This document shows, piece after piece, positions 1 to 13,937 of a stretch of DNA of 64,000 nt. The stretch comes from Anoxybacillus flavithermus. GTDB taxonomy: Bacteria; Bacillota; Bacilli; Bacillales; Anoxybacillaceae. Where the stretch lies: assembly GCF_002742685.1 (NCBI RefSeq), contig NZ_PEDM01000001.1, positions 124,001 through 188,000 of the forward strand, written 5' to 3'. Numbering within the stretch: the first letter of the stretch is position 1; each line of letters starts with the position of its first letter. A program made the position numbers and the translations under genes. Below the pieces are notes generated by a model. That model was not told where the DNA came from. It made no database searches and worked only from the letters and a program-made list of their open reading frames with translations.

Positions 1-1064
1 TTTAAACTGTTCAATCATTGCGATAAAATCATCGAATAAATGGTTTGCATCTTCTGGACCTGGTGACGCTTCTGGATGATATTGCACCGTAAACGCAGGA
101 ACATCGCGATGACGAAGCCCTTCAATCGTTCCGTCGTTTAATGCGACGTGCGTCACTTCTAGCCGCGTATGAACGAGCGACTGCTCTGTAACGGTATAGC
201 CGTGATTTTGTGAAGTAATTGCTACTTTTCCTGTTTCAAGATGTTTCACAGGGTGATTGGAACCTCGATGGCCGAACTTCATTTTTTCTGTATTCGCCCC
301 GCAAGCGAGTGCAAATAGTTGATGGCCAAGGCAAATCCCGAAAAGCGGAACGTGACCAAGTATGTGTTGAATCATGTCAATCGCTTCTGGGACATCTTTC
401 GGATCCCCAGGTCCGTTCGATAACATGACACCGTCGGGATGCCATTGCAATACTTCTTCGGCCGTTGCATTGTACGGCAATACGATGACATCACAATGAC
501 GTTTATTTAACTCACGCAAAATGCCGTGCTTCATGCCAAAGTCGATTAAAACGACGCGATGACCGCGTCCCGGACTAGCGTACGCACTTTTTGTCGATAC
601 ACGCTTCACTTGATCGCGCGCAAGCTCCGTTTCTTTTAAATACGAGATCGCCTCTGAAACGGACACGTCCATGTCGCAAATCATTCCTTTTAACGTGCCG
701 TATTGGCGAATGATGCGCGTCAGTTTCCGTGTATCGACACCGGCTAACCCAGGAATGTTTTTTATGCGCAAATATTCATCAATCGTTAGCTCGCTTCGCC
801 AATTGGACGGAGATGTACACGCTTCTTTTACGATAAAACCGAACACATGCGGTTCAATCGATTCGAAATCATCACGGTTGATGCCGTAGTTTCCGATTAA
901 AGGATACGTCATCGTTACGATTTGTCCGCAATACGACGGGTCCGTTAAAATTTCTTGATATCCTGTCATTCCTGTGTTAAAAACGACTTCACCGACTGTT
1001 TGTCGTTCACTTCCAAACGCTTCGCCAACAAAACGTGTACCATCTTCTAAAATAAGTTGTCGTT

Positions 1065-1068
<4 letters not shown>
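1..1068 (-). CDS. carA: Carbamoyl-phosphate synthase small subunit, pyrimidine-specific (3' end off window)
   Basis: Glutaminase subunit that releases ammonia from glutamine for carbamoyl phosphate synthesis, first step of UMP synthesis. The frame is open for 356 codons from an ATG to the window edge, where it reads [10 protein letters not shown], close to the usual CarA C-terminus, so only about ten residues are missing. The class I amidotransferase nucleophile is visible as FGICLGHQ with Cys near residue 246. Its ATG overlaps the pyrC stop as ATGA, so the two are translationally coupled in the pyr operon. The large subunit gene (carB) is expected just outside the left edge. Confidence 0.95.
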
Positions 1069-4679
<3,611 letters not shown>

Positions 4680-4703
4680 CTTCTCTCTCCCTTTCTTTTA
4701 TAT

Positions 4704-4793
4704 AAAAAACCCTCTTTGTCCGTACGAAGGCACAAAGAGGGCGTGAGAAACGAATCCCCTTTGTCAGCCTCGCTGGACTGCCTTTAAAAAGGG
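4704..4793 (-). promoter_or_regulatory. PyrR-dependent attenuator before pyrP
   Basis: Same architecture as the pyrB leader. The anti-antiterminator hairpin (4756-4793) has arms CCCTTT/AAAGGG around AGTCCAGCGAGGCT. The intrinsic terminator (4704-4741) has a stem CCCTCTTTGT/ACAAAGAGGG followed by a T tract just before the pyrP ribosome-binding site. Confidence 0.92.
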
Positions 4794-4797
4794 TGCT

Positions 4798-5445
<648 letters not shown>

Positions 5446-5463
5446 CCTTGTTCACTTGAGTTT

Positions 5464-5492
5464 ATTTTACGTTTCCTTGTTTCGTTTGTCAA
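5464..5492 (-). promoter_or_regulatory. pyr operon promoter (sigma A type)
   Basis: On the minus strand TTGACA (5487-5492) is followed after 17 bases by TAAAAT (5464-5469), about 20 bases upstream of the first PyrR hairpin. The -35 box overlaps the stop codon of rluD, so the promoter occupies the end of the preceding gene. Confidence 0.85.
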
Positions 5493-6400
5493 CGATTATT
5501 TCGCAACATATCGAGCAATCGTTCGAATTCATGAGGAATCGGGGCTTCAAACTGCAAATATTCGCCTGTGCGTGGGTGATGAAACCCTAATACGCCGGCA
5601 TGAAGCGCTTGTCCGTCAATCGGTAACGTTTTGCGCGGACCGTATTTCGGATCCCCAGCAAGCGGATAGCCGATATATTTCATATGAACGCGAATTTGAT
5701 GCGTTCGCCCAGTTTCGAGTTGACACTCCACAAACGTATAATGGTCAAATCGTTCGAGGACGCGAAAATGCGTCACCGCTTCTTTTCCATTTTCAACAAC
5801 GGCCATGCTTTGACGATCGCGTGGATCGCGTCCGATCGGTGCATCAATTGTCCCATAATCGTGCGGAATGACACCGTGAACGATCGCGACATATTTGCGC
5901 GTCACCGTTTTGTTGACAAGTTGATTGACAAGCGACTCATGCGCCAAATCATTTTTGGCGACCATTAATAAACCAGACGTATCTTTATCAATGCGATGAA
6001 CGATGCCTGGTCGCAATACGCCGTTAATGCCTGAAAGGTCTTGACAATGAGCAAGCAATGCGTTAACGAGCGTCCCGCGCATATGCCCTGGCGCTGGATG
6101 AACGACCATGCCGCGCGGCTTATTGACGACGACTACATCTGCATCTTCGTAATAAATATCAAGCGGAATTGGCTCCGGTTCCACATGTAACGGATCCGGA
6201 TCAGGAATGGAAATAACCACTTCATCGTCGACGTGGCATTTGTAGTTCGGTTTTACTGCTTTGCCGTTCACAAGCACATGCCCTTCTTTTAACCATTGTT
6301 GTACTTGAGAACGCGACCATTGTTCATTTAATTCGGCAATGACCTTATCAATGCGTTCCCCATCATGTTGTTCTTCAATCGTGAGTTGAATTTGCTCCAT
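5489..6400 (-). CDS. rluD: Ribosomal large subunit pseudouridine synthase, RluD/YlyB type
   Basis: Converts uridines to pseudouridine in 23S rRNA. An N-terminal S4 RNA-binding domain (residues about 15-75) precedes the catalytic domain, which shows [13 protein letters not shown] with the catalytic Asp at residue 138. At 303 residues the length is normal. The start overlaps the end of lspA by 26 bases. In B. subtilis this position is ylyB, between lspA and pyrR; the exact modified positions cannot be read from sequence. Confidence 0.93.
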   Translation of the reverse strand: MEQIQLTIEEQHDGERIDKVIAELNEQWSRSQVQQWLKEGHVLVNGKAVKPNYKCHVDDEVVISIPDPDPLHVEPEPIPLDIYYEDADVVVVNKPRGMVVHPAPGHMRGTLVNALLAHCQDLSGINGVLRPGIVHRIDKDTSGLLMVAKNDLAHESLVNQLVNKTVTRKYVAIVHGVIPHDYGTIDAPIGRDPRDRQSMAVVENGKEAVTHFRVLERFDHYTFVECQLETGRTHQIRVHMKYIGYPLAGDPKYGPRKTLPIDGQALHAGVLGFHHPRTGEYLQFEAPIPHEFERLLDMLRNNR

Positions 6401-6863
6401 CGCTCATTCCCTTTCGTTGTTTTTCTTCGGTCCATGTATAAATAAACATGAGCGCAACACCGATTGTCAATGCTGCATCGGCGACGTTAAAAATCGGAAA
6501 GCTATAATTGAAAATATACGTATGCACAAAATCGACAACTTCCTTTCGAAACACGCGATCAATAAAGTTACCGAGCGCGCCGCCAAGCATAAGTCCAAGC
6601 GCGATGCCAAATAGTCGTTGCGTCGGCTGCAACCGTTGAATGTATATGACGATGCCGACAACGACGACAATTGTAATGACATAAAACAGCCAAAATTGTC
6701 CTTGCAACATGCCCCATGCCGCCCCTCGATTGCGATGCGACGTCATGTATAACACGTTTTCGATAATTGGAATGCTTTCACCTAACTCCATATAGCGAAC
6801 GACGAGCCATTTCGTCCATTGGTCGATGACAATGACGACAAAAGCAAGCAAATAATATAACAT
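6375..6863 (-). CDS. lspA: Lipoprotein signal peptidase (signal peptidase II)
   Basis: Membrane aspartyl protease that removes the signal peptide from diacylglyceryl-modified prolipoproteins. Four hydrophobic segments are visible, and the two catalytic aspartates sit in GNFIDRV (Asp102) and FNVADA (Asp129). The longer frame begins at a TTG inside the ribosome-binding region. GGAGG is three bases before one ATG (6866) and six before the next (6863); the latter gives MLYYLLAF, as in relatives. The caa3 subunit II encoded further on is one likely substrate. Confidence 0.95.
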   Translation of the reverse strand: MLYYLLAFVVIVIDQWTKWLVVRYMELGESIPIIENVLYMTSHRNRGAAWGMLQGQFWLFYVITIVVVVGIVIYIQRLQPTQRLFGIALGLMLGGALGNFIDRVFRKEVVDFVHTYIFNYSFPIFNVADAALTIGVALMFIYTWTEEKQRKGMSDGANSTHD

Positions 6864-6907
6864 CATACCCCTCCAAAGCAAAATTCTTTTTCATTTTATC
6901 ATAAACA

Positions 6908-6933
6908 ATCCCCCCTTGAAAGCTAGGGGGGAT
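6908..6933 (-). terminator. Terminator after ileS
   Basis: Inverted repeat ATCCCCCC / GGGGGGAT with a 10-base loop six bases after the ileS stop, followed by a moderately T-rich stretch. The run of six G-C pairs makes a strong stem, but the T tract is interrupted, so readthrough into lspA is possible. Confidence 0.7.
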
Positions 6934-6938
6934 ATGTG

Positions 6939-9695
6939 TTATTGCTTGACAATTGTCGCACAACGCGGACATAGCTCTGGGTGGTCTGCATCTTCGCCGA
7001 CTGTTGGTGTAACGACCCAGCAACGTGCGCACGTTTTTCCTTCTGCTTGTTTAACGACAATCGCTGTTTTCGTAAATGTTTGCGCCTCGCTCGGTGCATC
7101 AGCAAATGTTCCGCCAATCGAAAACGCTGAAACGATTAATAGCTGTTTCATATCTTCTTCGATCGAATCGATGAGCGCTTTCGTTTCATCTGTCGGATAT
7201 AAAATGACATGTGCTGTAAGCGACTTACCAATCAGTTTTTCGTTACGCGCCACTTCTAGCGCTTTTAATACTTCATCGCGCAACTCCATGAAAGCATCCC
7301 ATTTTTTAACGATGCGATCGGCATCATCAATATGCACGGCTTCTGGCATATCGACAAGCTGTACGCTTTCTTCTTTGACGTGTGGAATATATGACCATAC
7401 TTCATCTGCCGTATGCGGCAAAATCGGTGCAACAAGTTTCGTCAACGCAACAAGCGTTTCATACAACACCGTTTGAATCGAACGACGTTCATGATTATTT
7501 GCTGCTTCGATGTACAACACGTCTTTTGAAAAGTCGAAGTAAAATGCGCTTAAATCAACCGTACAGAAGTTGTTTACTTCATGGTAAATCGTCGCAAATT
7601 CATACGTTTCATATGCTTGTTTTACTTTTTCGATAAGGCGATTTAATTTAATGAGCATGTATCGGTCTACTTCGCGCAACTGTTCGATGGCTACCGTATG
7701 TTCTGCAGGATTGAAATCGAACAAGTTACCGAGCATGAAACGGAACGTGTTGCGAATTTTGCGATACACTTCTGCGACTTGTTTTAAAATGTTGTCAGAA
7801 ATGCGTACGTCTGCTTGATAGTCGACAGAAGCAACCCAAAGGCGCAAAATGTCGGCACCGAGCTGTTCCATGACTTTCGCTGGTACGACGACGTTGCCGA
7901 GCGATTTGCTCATTTTTCGTCCTTCTCCATCTAGTACGAAGCCGTGGCTTAATACGCCTTTATACGGCGCTTTTCCAGTAACCGCAACCGCTGTGGAAAG
8001 CGACGAGTTAAACCAGCCGCGATATTGGTCGGATCCTTCTAAATAAAGGTCTGCTGGCCGTTGCAAATCATCGCGTTCTTCTAATACCGCTTGATGAGAA
8101 GAACCGGAGTCGAACCATACGTCCATAATATCTGTTTCTTTCGTAAAGCGTCCGTTCGGGCTACCCGGATGCGTAAACCCTTCTGGAAGTAAGTCTTTTG
8201 CATCGCGTTCAAACCAAACGTTCGAACCGTATTGGCGGAACAAGTTGGATACGTGTTCAATCGTTTCATCTGTAATAATTGGTTCGCCGTTTTCCGCATA
8301 AAAGACTGGAATTGGTACTCCCCATGCGCGTTGACGCGAAATGCACCAGTCGCCGCGATCGCGAATCATGTTATGGATGCGAATTTCACCCCATGCTGGC
8401 ACCCATTTTGTTTCTTCAACCGCTTGTAACAATTGATCGCGAATTTTATCGATGGACGCAAACCATTGAGCTGTCGCACGGAAAATCGTCGGTTGCTTCG
8501 TCCGCCAGTCGTGCGGATATGAGTGCGTAATAAACGATAGTTTTAATAAAGCACCTACTTCTTGTAGCTTTTCTGTGATCGCTTTGTTCGCGTCATCGTA
8601 AAACATGCCGGCAAACCCTGGCGCTTCTTCTGTCATATAGCCGCGCTCGTCAACTGGACAAAGCACACCTAAGCCGTATTTTTGGCCGACAATAAAGTCG
8701 TCTTCCCCGTGTCCTGGAGCCGTATGGACGCAACCTGTTCCAGCGTCTGTTGTGACATGCTCACCACAAATGACGAGCGAATCGCGGTCATAAAACGGAT
8801 GTTTCGCCACGACATACTCAAGCTCGCTTCCTTTGACTGTTTTTAATACAGTGACATGTTCCCAACCGATTTCTTTTTGTACCGATTGTAATAGCTCGGA
8901 AGCAACGACGTATTTGCCACCATCTGCCTCAACAACGCTATATTGCAACTGTGGATGCACAGCGATACCTAAGTTCGCTGGAATCGTCCATGGCGTTGTC
9001 GTCCAAATAACGATTTTTTCATCGCCATCAAGCACACCTTTTCCGTCTTTGACAGGGAATGCAACGTAAATAGACGGCGAACGTTTATCTTTATACTCGA
9101 TTTCCGCTTCCGCAAGCGCCGATTCGCTTGATGGAGACCAATATACCGGTTTTAATCCTTTGTAAATTAACCCTTTTTTCGCCATTTCACCAAACACTTT
9201 AATTTGTTGTGCCTCGTATTCTGGCGTTAATGTAATGTAAGGGTTGTCCCAGTCGCCGCGCACGCCAAGTCGTTTAAATTGCTCGCGCTGGCGGTCGATT
9301 TGCTCATATGCATATTGCTCACATAACTTACGAAACTCCGCAACGCTCATTTCTTTCCGATTGACGCCTTTATTTTTCGTCAGCGCCGTTTCAATTGGCA
9401 AACCGTGCGTATCCCAACCTGGCACGTACGGGGCACAATAGCCGCTCATTGATTTATAACGAACGATGAAATCTTTTAAAATTTTGTTGAGCGCATGACC
9501 CATATGAATGTCACCGTTCGCATACGGCGGTCCGTCATGCAGCACAAACAACGGACGATCTTTCGTGCGCTCTTGCACTTTACGGTAAATATCCATTTCT
9601 TCCCATTTCACTTGTATTTGTGGTTCACGTTGTGGAAGATTTCCACGCATCGGGAAATCGGTCTTTGGCATGAGTAACGTATCTTTGTAATCCAT
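6939..9695 (-). CDS. ileS: Isoleucyl-tRNA synthetase
   Basis: Charges tRNA-Ile with isoleucine. Class I signatures are visible: HMGH in [12 protein letters not shown] (residues 64-67) and KMSKS (594-598). The editing domain lies between them. The C-terminus has the zinc site CARC...CPRC (about residues 897-915) of the bacterial, mupirocin-sensitive type. At 918 residues it matches Bacillus IleS. Its own promoter and an isoleucine T-box precede it, so it is expressed in response to uncharged tRNA-Ile. Confidence 0.98.
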   Translation of the reverse strand: MDYKDTLLMPKTDFPMRGNLPQREPQIQVKWEEMDIYRKVQERTKDRPLFVLHDGPPYANGDIHMGHALNKILKDFIVRYKSMSGYCAPYVPGWDTHGLPIETALTKNKGVNRKEMSVAEFRKLCEQYAYEQIDRQREQFKRLGVRGDWDNPYITLTPEYEAQQIKVFGEMAKKGLIYKGLKPVYWSPSSESALAEAEIEYKDKRSPSIYVAFPVKDGKGVLDGDEKIVIWTTTPWTIPANLGIAVHPQLQYSVVEADGGKYVVASELLQSVQKEIGWEHVTVLKTVKGSELEYVVAKHPFYDRDSLVICGEHVTTDAGTGCVHTAPGHGEDDFIVGQKYGLGVLCPVDERGYMTEEAPGFAGMFYDDANKAITEKLQEVGALLKLSFITHSYPHDWRTKQPTIFRATAQWFASIDKIRDQLLQAVEETKWVPAWGEIRIHNMIRDRGDWCISRQRAWGVPIPVFYAENGEPIITDETIEHVSNLFRQYGSNVWFERDAKDLLPEGFTHPGSPNGRFTKETDIMDVWFDSGSSHQAVLEERDDLQRPADLYLEGSDQYRGWFNSSLSTAVAVTGKAPYKGVLSHGFVLDGEGRKMSKSLGNVVVPAKVMEQLGADILRLWVASVDYQADVRISDNILKQVAEVYRKIRNTFRFMLGNLFDFNPAEHTVAIEQLREVDRYMLIKLNRLIEKVKQAYETYEFATIYHEVNNFCTVDLSAFYFDFSKDVLYIEAANNHERRSIQTVLYETLVALTKLVAPILPHTADEVWSYIPHVKEESVQLVDMPEAVHIDDADRIVKKWDAFMELRDEVLKALEVARNEKLIGKSLTAHVILYPTDETKALIDSIEEDMKQLLIVSAFSIGGTFADAPSEAQTFTKTAIVVKQAEGKTCARCWVVTPTVGEDADHPELCPRCATIVKQ

Positions 9696-9720
9696 TATGT
9701 CAACCTCCTTTTATGTAAAT

Positions 9721-9960
9721 AAAAAACCTTCTCATGCCCAAAAGGGACGAGAAGGTCTCGCGGTACCACCCTTATTGACTATGTAAACATAGCCCACTCG
9801 ACATTCGTAACGGGAATGACGCGCCGTGGCCTACGATTCGTTCGGCACGGAACTCCGGGGTGATTTTCATTCTTTCGCTTATGCCGAGCTTCCACCGCCC
9901 TCGACTCGCTGAAATAAGCTGATGAAAGAACTACTGTCCCCTTCATCGTTTTTGCGATAT
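9721..9960 (-). promoter_or_regulatory. T-box riboswitch (isoleucine) with terminator before ileS
   Basis: The conserved T-box AAGGGTGGTACCGCG is at 9759-9773 on the minus strand. It precedes a terminator (9721-9756) with stem ACCTTCTC/GAGAAGGT and a T run. Upstream, GAAAATCACC places an ATC (Ile) triplet at 9862-9864 in the expected specifier position before CCCGGAGTTCC. The AGCGAGTCGAGGGCGGTGG region further upstream resembles the usual stem I top. Uncharged tRNA-Ile should stabilise the antiterminator. Confidence 0.93.
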
Positions 9961-9973
9961 AACTGTATTCGAT

Positions 9974-10003
9974 ATTATAGGCAATAACAACGCTGCTCGT
10001 CAA
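9974..10003 (-). promoter_or_regulatory. ileS promoter (sigma A type)
   Basis: TTGACG (9998-10003) and a perfect TATAAT (9974-9979) are 18 bases apart on the minus strand. The -35 box overlaps the stop codon of divIVA. The start point would lie just before the T-box leader. Confidence 0.82.
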
Positions 10004-10503
10004 GACTCGGTTATTTCTTGCACCGCTTCATCGTCAAGCTTGTAGTCTAATAAATGATCCCAATCGCCGTTATTTAACATATCAAGCTGTGCTTCAATTA
10101 ACATTTTAAAACGATTGCGAAACACTTTCGCTTGACGCTTTAATTCTTCCACTTCCATCGCAATTTTCCGCGTTTTTGCAAGCGCTTCGCTAATGATGCG
10201 ATCCGCGTTTTTCTCCGCTTCTTTAATGATGAGCTTCGCTTCTTTTTGTGCGTTTCGCTTCACTTCTTCCGCTGTTTCTTGCGCAATTAAAATCGATTTA
10301 TTTAACGTTTCTTCAATATTTGTAAAATAGTTGAGCCTTTCTGTCAGTTCCCTTACTTTTTCTTCAAGCTGTTTTTTTTCACGTAGAATCATTTCATAGT
10401 CTTTAATGACTTGGTCTAAAAACTCGTTCACTTCATCTTCATCATATCCGCGAAAGCCTCGGCTAAATTCTTTATTATGAATATCTAACGGCGTTAACGG
10501 CAT
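10000..10503 (-). CDS. divIVA: Cell-division topology protein DivIVA
   Basis: Coiled-coil protein that recognises negatively curved membrane at poles and division sites and recruits MinCD via MinJ, and RacA and others in sporulation. The N-terminal lipid-binding segment MPLTPLDIHNKEF and the motif FRGYDEDEVNEFLDQV are followed by long heptad repeats (about residues 30-150). The open frame runs 59 codons further upstream, but GGAGGTGGGCCAC precedes the ATG at 10503, giving the normal 167 residues. It is the last gene before the ileS promoter. Confidence 0.96.
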   Translation of the reverse strand: MPLTPLDIHNKEFSRGFRGYDEDEVNEFLDQVIKDYEMILREKKQLEEKVRELTERLNYFTNIEETLNKSILIAQETAEEVKRNAQKEAKLIIKEAEKNADRIISEALAKTRKIAMEVEELKRQAKVFRNRFKMLIEAQLDMLNNGDWDHLLDYKLDDEAVQEITES

Positions 10504-10565
10504 GTGGCCCACCTCCATCTTATGTACGTATGTGTCATTCGACATGTTTTGCGAAAATCCTGCTT

Positions 10566-11339
10566 TTATTTTGCTTTTTCGACAACGATGCGCCATTTTT
10601 CTTTTTTTGTTTGCCCGACAATCGCTTGCAGTCGGCAACGCCCATACCCGCGCAGCGAAAATAAATCGCCTTCTCGGCACTCCATATGCGCTTGGTCAAC
10701 CGTTTTCCAATTGACTTTCGCGAAGCTTTGTTCAATAAGTGCTTGCGCTTTTTGACGCGATATACGGAAACATTGGGCCAAAATCGCATCGAGGCGCAAA
10801 GAAGAAACGGTAAACGTCTCTTCCTCCCACTGTTCTTCCACGACGAGAAGTTTTGAAAGCGGTTGTTCCTCTAACAATACTTTTGCTTTTCCAATCGCTG
10901 TCACGTTCATTTGAACAAACGGCGCAATTTCTTTAGCGACGACAATCTGAATGACATCTTCAACGATGACGATGTCGCCAAACTTTTCACGCTTTACGCC
11001 GAGCGACAACAAGGCACCGAGCACATCACGATGCCCAAGCGTCACAAATTTTTTCGGATAGCGAACGGAAAACAACGATAATTGAAAATCATCTTCATTC
11101 GGTTGCAAGTACGGCGGGTATAGTAGTGCACGCTTTCGCTCTACCGACGGTGAACCGCCAAAAAAAGCAACGTGCACCTCATCGTGATTGCCGACAATCG
11201 AGCGGACGATTTGTTGTTCGCGCGGAGTTAAAAAATCAGTGAGTTTCGGAGCATATTGTTCCGTCACGAGCCGCTTCCATTCACAAACGAGATCAATAAA
11301 ATGATGCTCTTCCTTTCGAAAATGTTGATAAATGTCCAT
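10566..11339 (-). CDS. ylmH: S4-domain RNA-binding protein YlmH
   Basis: Cytoplasmic RNA-binding protein. An N-terminal domain of about 170 residues contains FFGGSPSVERKRA and GHRDVLGALLSLG. The C-terminal S4 domain (about residues 180-250) contains LRLDAILAQCFRISRQKAQALIE when read around residues 183-205. In B. subtilis YlmH has been linked to ribosome-associated quality control, where it can act like RqcP; I infer the same here. It sits between ylmG and divIVA, as in relatives, and overlaps ylmG by one base. Confidence 0.93.
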   Translation of the reverse strand: MDIYQHFRKEEHHFIDLVCEWKRLVTEQYAPKLTDFLTPREQQIVRSIVGNHDEVHVAFFGGSPSVERKRALLYPPYLQPNEDDFQLSLFSVRYPKKFVTLGHRDVLGALLSLGVKREKFGDIVIVEDVIQIVVAKEIAPFVQMNVTAIGKAKVLLEEQPLSKLLVVEEQWEEETFTVSSLRLDAILAQCFRISRQKAQALIEQSFAKVNWKTVDQAHMECREGDLFSLRGYGRCRLQAIVGQTKKEKWRIVVEKAK

Positions 11340-11611
11340 TACAGCCCTCGACTTACCATATCGACTAATCCGTAAACACCTGCTGTCGCAAAGCGTAAAA
11401 CGAGCAAGGCGACGATCGGTGAAATGTCAATTATACCAATGGGCGGAATAAAACGACGGAACGGCTCTAAATACGGCTCACAAATGGTCGCAAAAAACTG
11501 CCCCACTTTCGTTTCGCGCGCATTCGGAAACCATGACATTAAAATGTAAACAATAATCGCATACGAATATACTTCAATAACTGTTGCGACAAAGCTTGCT
11601 ATTTGATACAC
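11339..11611 (-). CDS. ylmG: YggT-family membrane protein YlmG
   Basis: Small integral membrane protein of 90 residues with two hydrophobic segments (about 5-25 and 65-85) and the family motif [13 protein letters not shown] between them. It is genetically linked to sepF in many Gram-positives and cyanobacteria, and a role in division or membrane organisation is suspected but not defined. An upstream in-frame GTG lies within the GAGGTG ribosome-binding site, so the GTG eight bases after GAGG is chosen. It starts two bases after sepF ends. Confidence 0.9.
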   Translation of the reverse strand: MYQIASFVATVIEVYSYAIIVYILMSWFPNARETKVGQFFATICEPYLEPFRRFIPPIGIIDISPIVALLVLRFATAGVYGLVDMVSRGL

Positions 11612-11613
11612 AT

Positions 11614-12036
11614 TTACCACCTCTTTATTGTCGGTTCATCATCAGAAACAATCGAAATCGAGCCGCTTACATCGACATTATCTGGCGTGCATAAAAAAAT
11701 GGTAGAGCCGACTTGTTGAATGTCCCCGCCAATCGCATACACCGTTCCGCTTAAAAAGTCGACGATGCGCCGCGCTTGATCGCGGTCAACACGATGGACA
11801 TTGACGACAACGGCACGTCGATTTTTCAAATGGTCGGCAATTTCTTGTACTTCGGCATAAGCGCGCGGCTCAAATAAAACGAGCTTGGACGATTTTTGCA
11901 CGCTTTGCAAACTAACGACGTTTTGCTTTTGTTCGGCTTTTGGTTGTTGGGCAACTTCTTCTTGCTCGTATTCATCTTCTTCCCATTTTTCTTCATCTAA
12001 GTCGAAAAAATCGCGAATTTTTTTCACAAATCCCAT
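11614..12036 (-). CDS. sepF: Cell-division protein SepF
   Basis: FtsZ-binding protein that forms rings and anchors the Z-ring to the membrane, overlapping in function with FtsA. The N-terminal amphipathic helix [13 protein letters not shown] (membrane anchor) is followed by an acidic, Gln-rich linker (residues 15-50) and the globular SepF domain, with the region [13 protein letters not shown] and [14 protein letters not shown]. Normal length of 140 residues. Its start overlaps the ylmE stop by one base. Confidence 0.95.
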   Translation of the reverse strand: MGFVKKIRDFFDLDEEKWEEDEYEQEEVAQQPKAEQKQNVVSLQSVQKSSKLVLFEPRAYAEVQEIADHLKNRRAVVVNVHRVDRDQARRIVDFLSGTVYAIGGDIQQVGSTIFLCTPDNVDVSGSISIVSDDEPTIKRW

Positions 12037-12719
12037 TATTCCACCTCCTCTTCACCGACAAGACATGTACCGAGTCGAAGAAACGTAGCCCCTTCTTCAA
12101 CGGCAATGACATAATCGTTTGACATTCCCATCGACAATTGTGTGCAAGGGGCGTGCGGCAATTGTTTTTCTTGCACGCGTTCTTTTAGCTGACGTAGCGT
12201 TCGAAAACAACGGCGAATCGTTTCCTCATCATCCGTATACGGTGCCATCGTCATCAGCCCGACAACTTCAATACGTGAAAAAGCGGATAATGTTTCAATA
12301 AACGGCAATACGTCTTCTGGCGCTAATCCGTGTTTCGATTGCTCGCCTGAAACATTTACTTGCACGAAACATTTGATCGTCCGATTGGCTCGCTTGTCGA
12401 TTTCTTCCGCTAACGAAAGACGATCGAGCGAATGAATGTAGTCGACGTAATCGATGATTTGTTTTACTTTTCTTGATTGTAACGTGCCAATAAAATGCCA
12501 AGTCGCTCTTTTTCCGACCGCTTCATATTTTTGTAAAAAACCGTCGGAACGACTTTCACCTAAATGAACGATGCCCGCTTCGATCGCCTCGTTTGCACGT
12601 GCGATACTTACGTATTTTGTCACTGCCACAATTTGGATGTCTATGGCGTTGCGTCCTGTTTTTTCACACGCGTCAGCAATATGTTGTTGAATCGTTTGTA
12701 ACCGTTGCTTTACTGACAT
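12036..12719 (-). CDS. ylmE: Pyridoxal-phosphate homeostasis protein YlmE (YggS/PROSC family)
   Basis: PLP-binding protein with an alanine-racemase-like barrel that buffers free PLP; no enzymatic reaction is established. The PLP lysine is in VAVTKYVS (Lys35), and the family signatures [11 protein letters not shown] and MSMGMSND-like LSMGMSNDY are present. The start at 12719 is chosen because TGGAGGG lies eight bases upstream; the longer frame would run into that site. It begins one base after the ylmD stop. Confidence 0.93.
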   Translation of the reverse strand: MSVKQRLQTIQQHIADACEKTGRNAIDIQIVAVTKYVSIARANEAIEAGIVHLGESRSDGFLQKYEAVGKRATWHFIGTLQSRKVKQIIDYVDYIHSLDRLSLAEEIDKRANRTIKCFVQVNVSGEQSKHGLAPEDVLPFIETLSAFSRIEVVGLMTMAPYTDDEETIRRCFRTLRQLKERVQEKQLPHAPCTQLSMGMSNDYVIAVEEGATFLRLGTCLVGEEEVE

Positions 12720-12720
12720 A

Positions 12721-13521
12721 TCATTCCCTCCAGCCAATAAGCGCCATCATTCTTCCTGTTTTGCCACCATCGCGACGGTGGGAGAAAAATAATGACTGCT
12801 CACAGCTTGTGCAATGCGATGACATAGCGATGTGTTCGCTCGGAACACCTGCTTGCTGCAAAAGCTGTTTATTCATTTCTTTTAAATCGAGTGCATACTG
12901 TCCCTTACTTGTTTCATTATAAAGAGATTGAGGCGAGTTGACTAGCGCCTTTTCGACGAATGTAATGACACGGTCATCAACAATGTAACAACAACGGCCG
13001 ATCGACGGGCCAATGACAACGTAAATATCATCAGCCCCTTCTTCTTTCCACCGCTTCACCATTTCGCCAGCGATGTTATGCACGGTTCCTTTCCAACCGG
13101 CATGTGCAAGTCCAATTAGCTTTTTACTTGGGGCAAAAAAGTAAAGCGGAACACAATCCGCAAAACAAAGCGCCAACATGAGCTGCTGTTCATTCGTATA
13201 TAGTCCGTCTGTATGTGGTATAGCACTTTCGTACGTGCGCACCCCTTTTCCCGCATGTTCGTTCGTCACTTTTTCGATGTGTATACCGTGCACTTGATCG
13301 GCACATACCCAGCGATTAAGCGAAACGTTTAACAGCTCGGCTACTTTTTTCCGATTTTCATACACCGCGTTTCGATCATCATCAACGTGCATGCCAACGT
13401 TTAACGTCGCAAATGGCTCGCTGCTTACTCCACCTCGTTTTGTTGTAAACGCAACGATGACGTTTTCCCAGCCATCAAACAAAAGCAATGACTCATGCGC
13501 TTGTCGAAATATTTCACTCAT
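12721..13521 (-). CDS. ylmD: Multicopper-oxidase-fold purine nucleoside enzyme YlmD (YfiH/PgeF family)
   Basis: Member of the DUF152/laccase-domain family. Relatives cleave or deaminate purine nucleosides, and the E. coli member edits peptidoglycan precursors, so substrate is uncertain here. The zinc-site residues are visible in DQVHG (His78), CFADC (Cys119, Cys123) and GLAHAGWKGT (His140). The frame opens earlier at GTG, but AGGA precedes the ATG at 13521 and gives MSEIFRQ (266 residues). It is the second gene of the ylmC-divIVA cluster. Confidence 0.9.
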   Translation of the reverse strand: MSEIFRQAHESLLLFDGWENVIVAFTTKRGGVSSEPFATLNVGMHVDDDRNAVYENRKKVAELLNVSLNRWVCADQVHGIHIEKVTNEHAGKGVRTYESAIPHTDGLYTNEQQLMLALCFADCVPLYFFAPSKKLIGLAHAGWKGTVHNIAGEMVKRWKEEGADDIYVVIGPSIGRCCYIVDDRVITFVEKALVNSPQSLYNETSKGQYALDLKEMNKQLLQQAGVPSEHIAMSSHCTSCEQSLFFSHRRDGGKTGRMMALIGWRE

Positions 13522-13590
13522 CGTCCGACATCCTTTGTACAATTTTATCACTTTTTTTCCTATTTTATCACAGCTTGACGAAAACCTGAA

Positions 13591-13833
13591 CTATTCATCG
13601 CCATCTAATCGAACGAGAATGACGTCAGCACCGACTTTGACAATATCGCGCCACGGAATGATGATTTCATCCGTCCGTCCGAATAAGCCGAGCACTTTCC
13701 CTGCACCGATAATAATAATGGCTTCAATTTGACCGGTCGTTAAATTAATATCAATATCTCCAATATTTCCGAGGCGTTTGCCATTTGCGACATTGACAAC
13801 GTCTTTTTGTTGTAGTTCAGAAATTTTCACCAT
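13591..13833 (-). CDS. ylmC: PRC-barrel sporulation protein YlmC/YmxH family
   Basis: An 80-residue PRC-barrel protein (MVKISELQQKDVVNVANGK, then GDIDINLTTGQIEA and IIPWRDIVKVGADVILV). Such proteins occur only in spore formers and are annotated as sporulation proteins without a known reaction. AGGAGCGGTGGAAC precedes the ATG. On the minus strand CATACATAT (13867-13875) lies 34 bases before the start and resembles a sporulation sigma -10 box, but no clear -35 box was found, so developmental control is only a suggestion. Confidence 0.88.
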   Translation of the reverse strand: MVKISELQQKDVVNVANGKRLGNIGDIDINLTTGQIEAIIIIGAGKVLGLFGRTDEIIIPWRDIVKVGADVILVRLDGDE

Positions 13834-13911
13834 GTTCCACCGCTCCTTTTTTTCTTTCTATCTCCTATATGTATGCGCAAGGGAGGGGTTGTAGTCATTT
13901 CGAGGCCATAG

Positions 13912-13934
13912 AAAAACCCCCAACTGCTTGGGGG
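13912..13934 (-). terminator. Terminator after sigG
   Basis: Stem CCCCCAA / TTGGGGG-type inverted repeat with a short GCAG loop, four bases after the sigG stop, followed by five T on the minus strand. It separates sigG from ylmC. Confidence 0.88.
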
Positions 13935-13937
13935 ATG

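Noticed and set aside
9779-10003. 74-codon frame in the ileS leader
   Set aside because: It coincides with the T-box structure and ileS promoter, and the bases are explained by the riboswitch.
10504-10680. N-terminal extension of DivIVA by 59 codons
   Set aside because: The extension overlaps ylmH and is basic, unlike DivIVA; the conserved MPLTP start follows GGAGGTGG.
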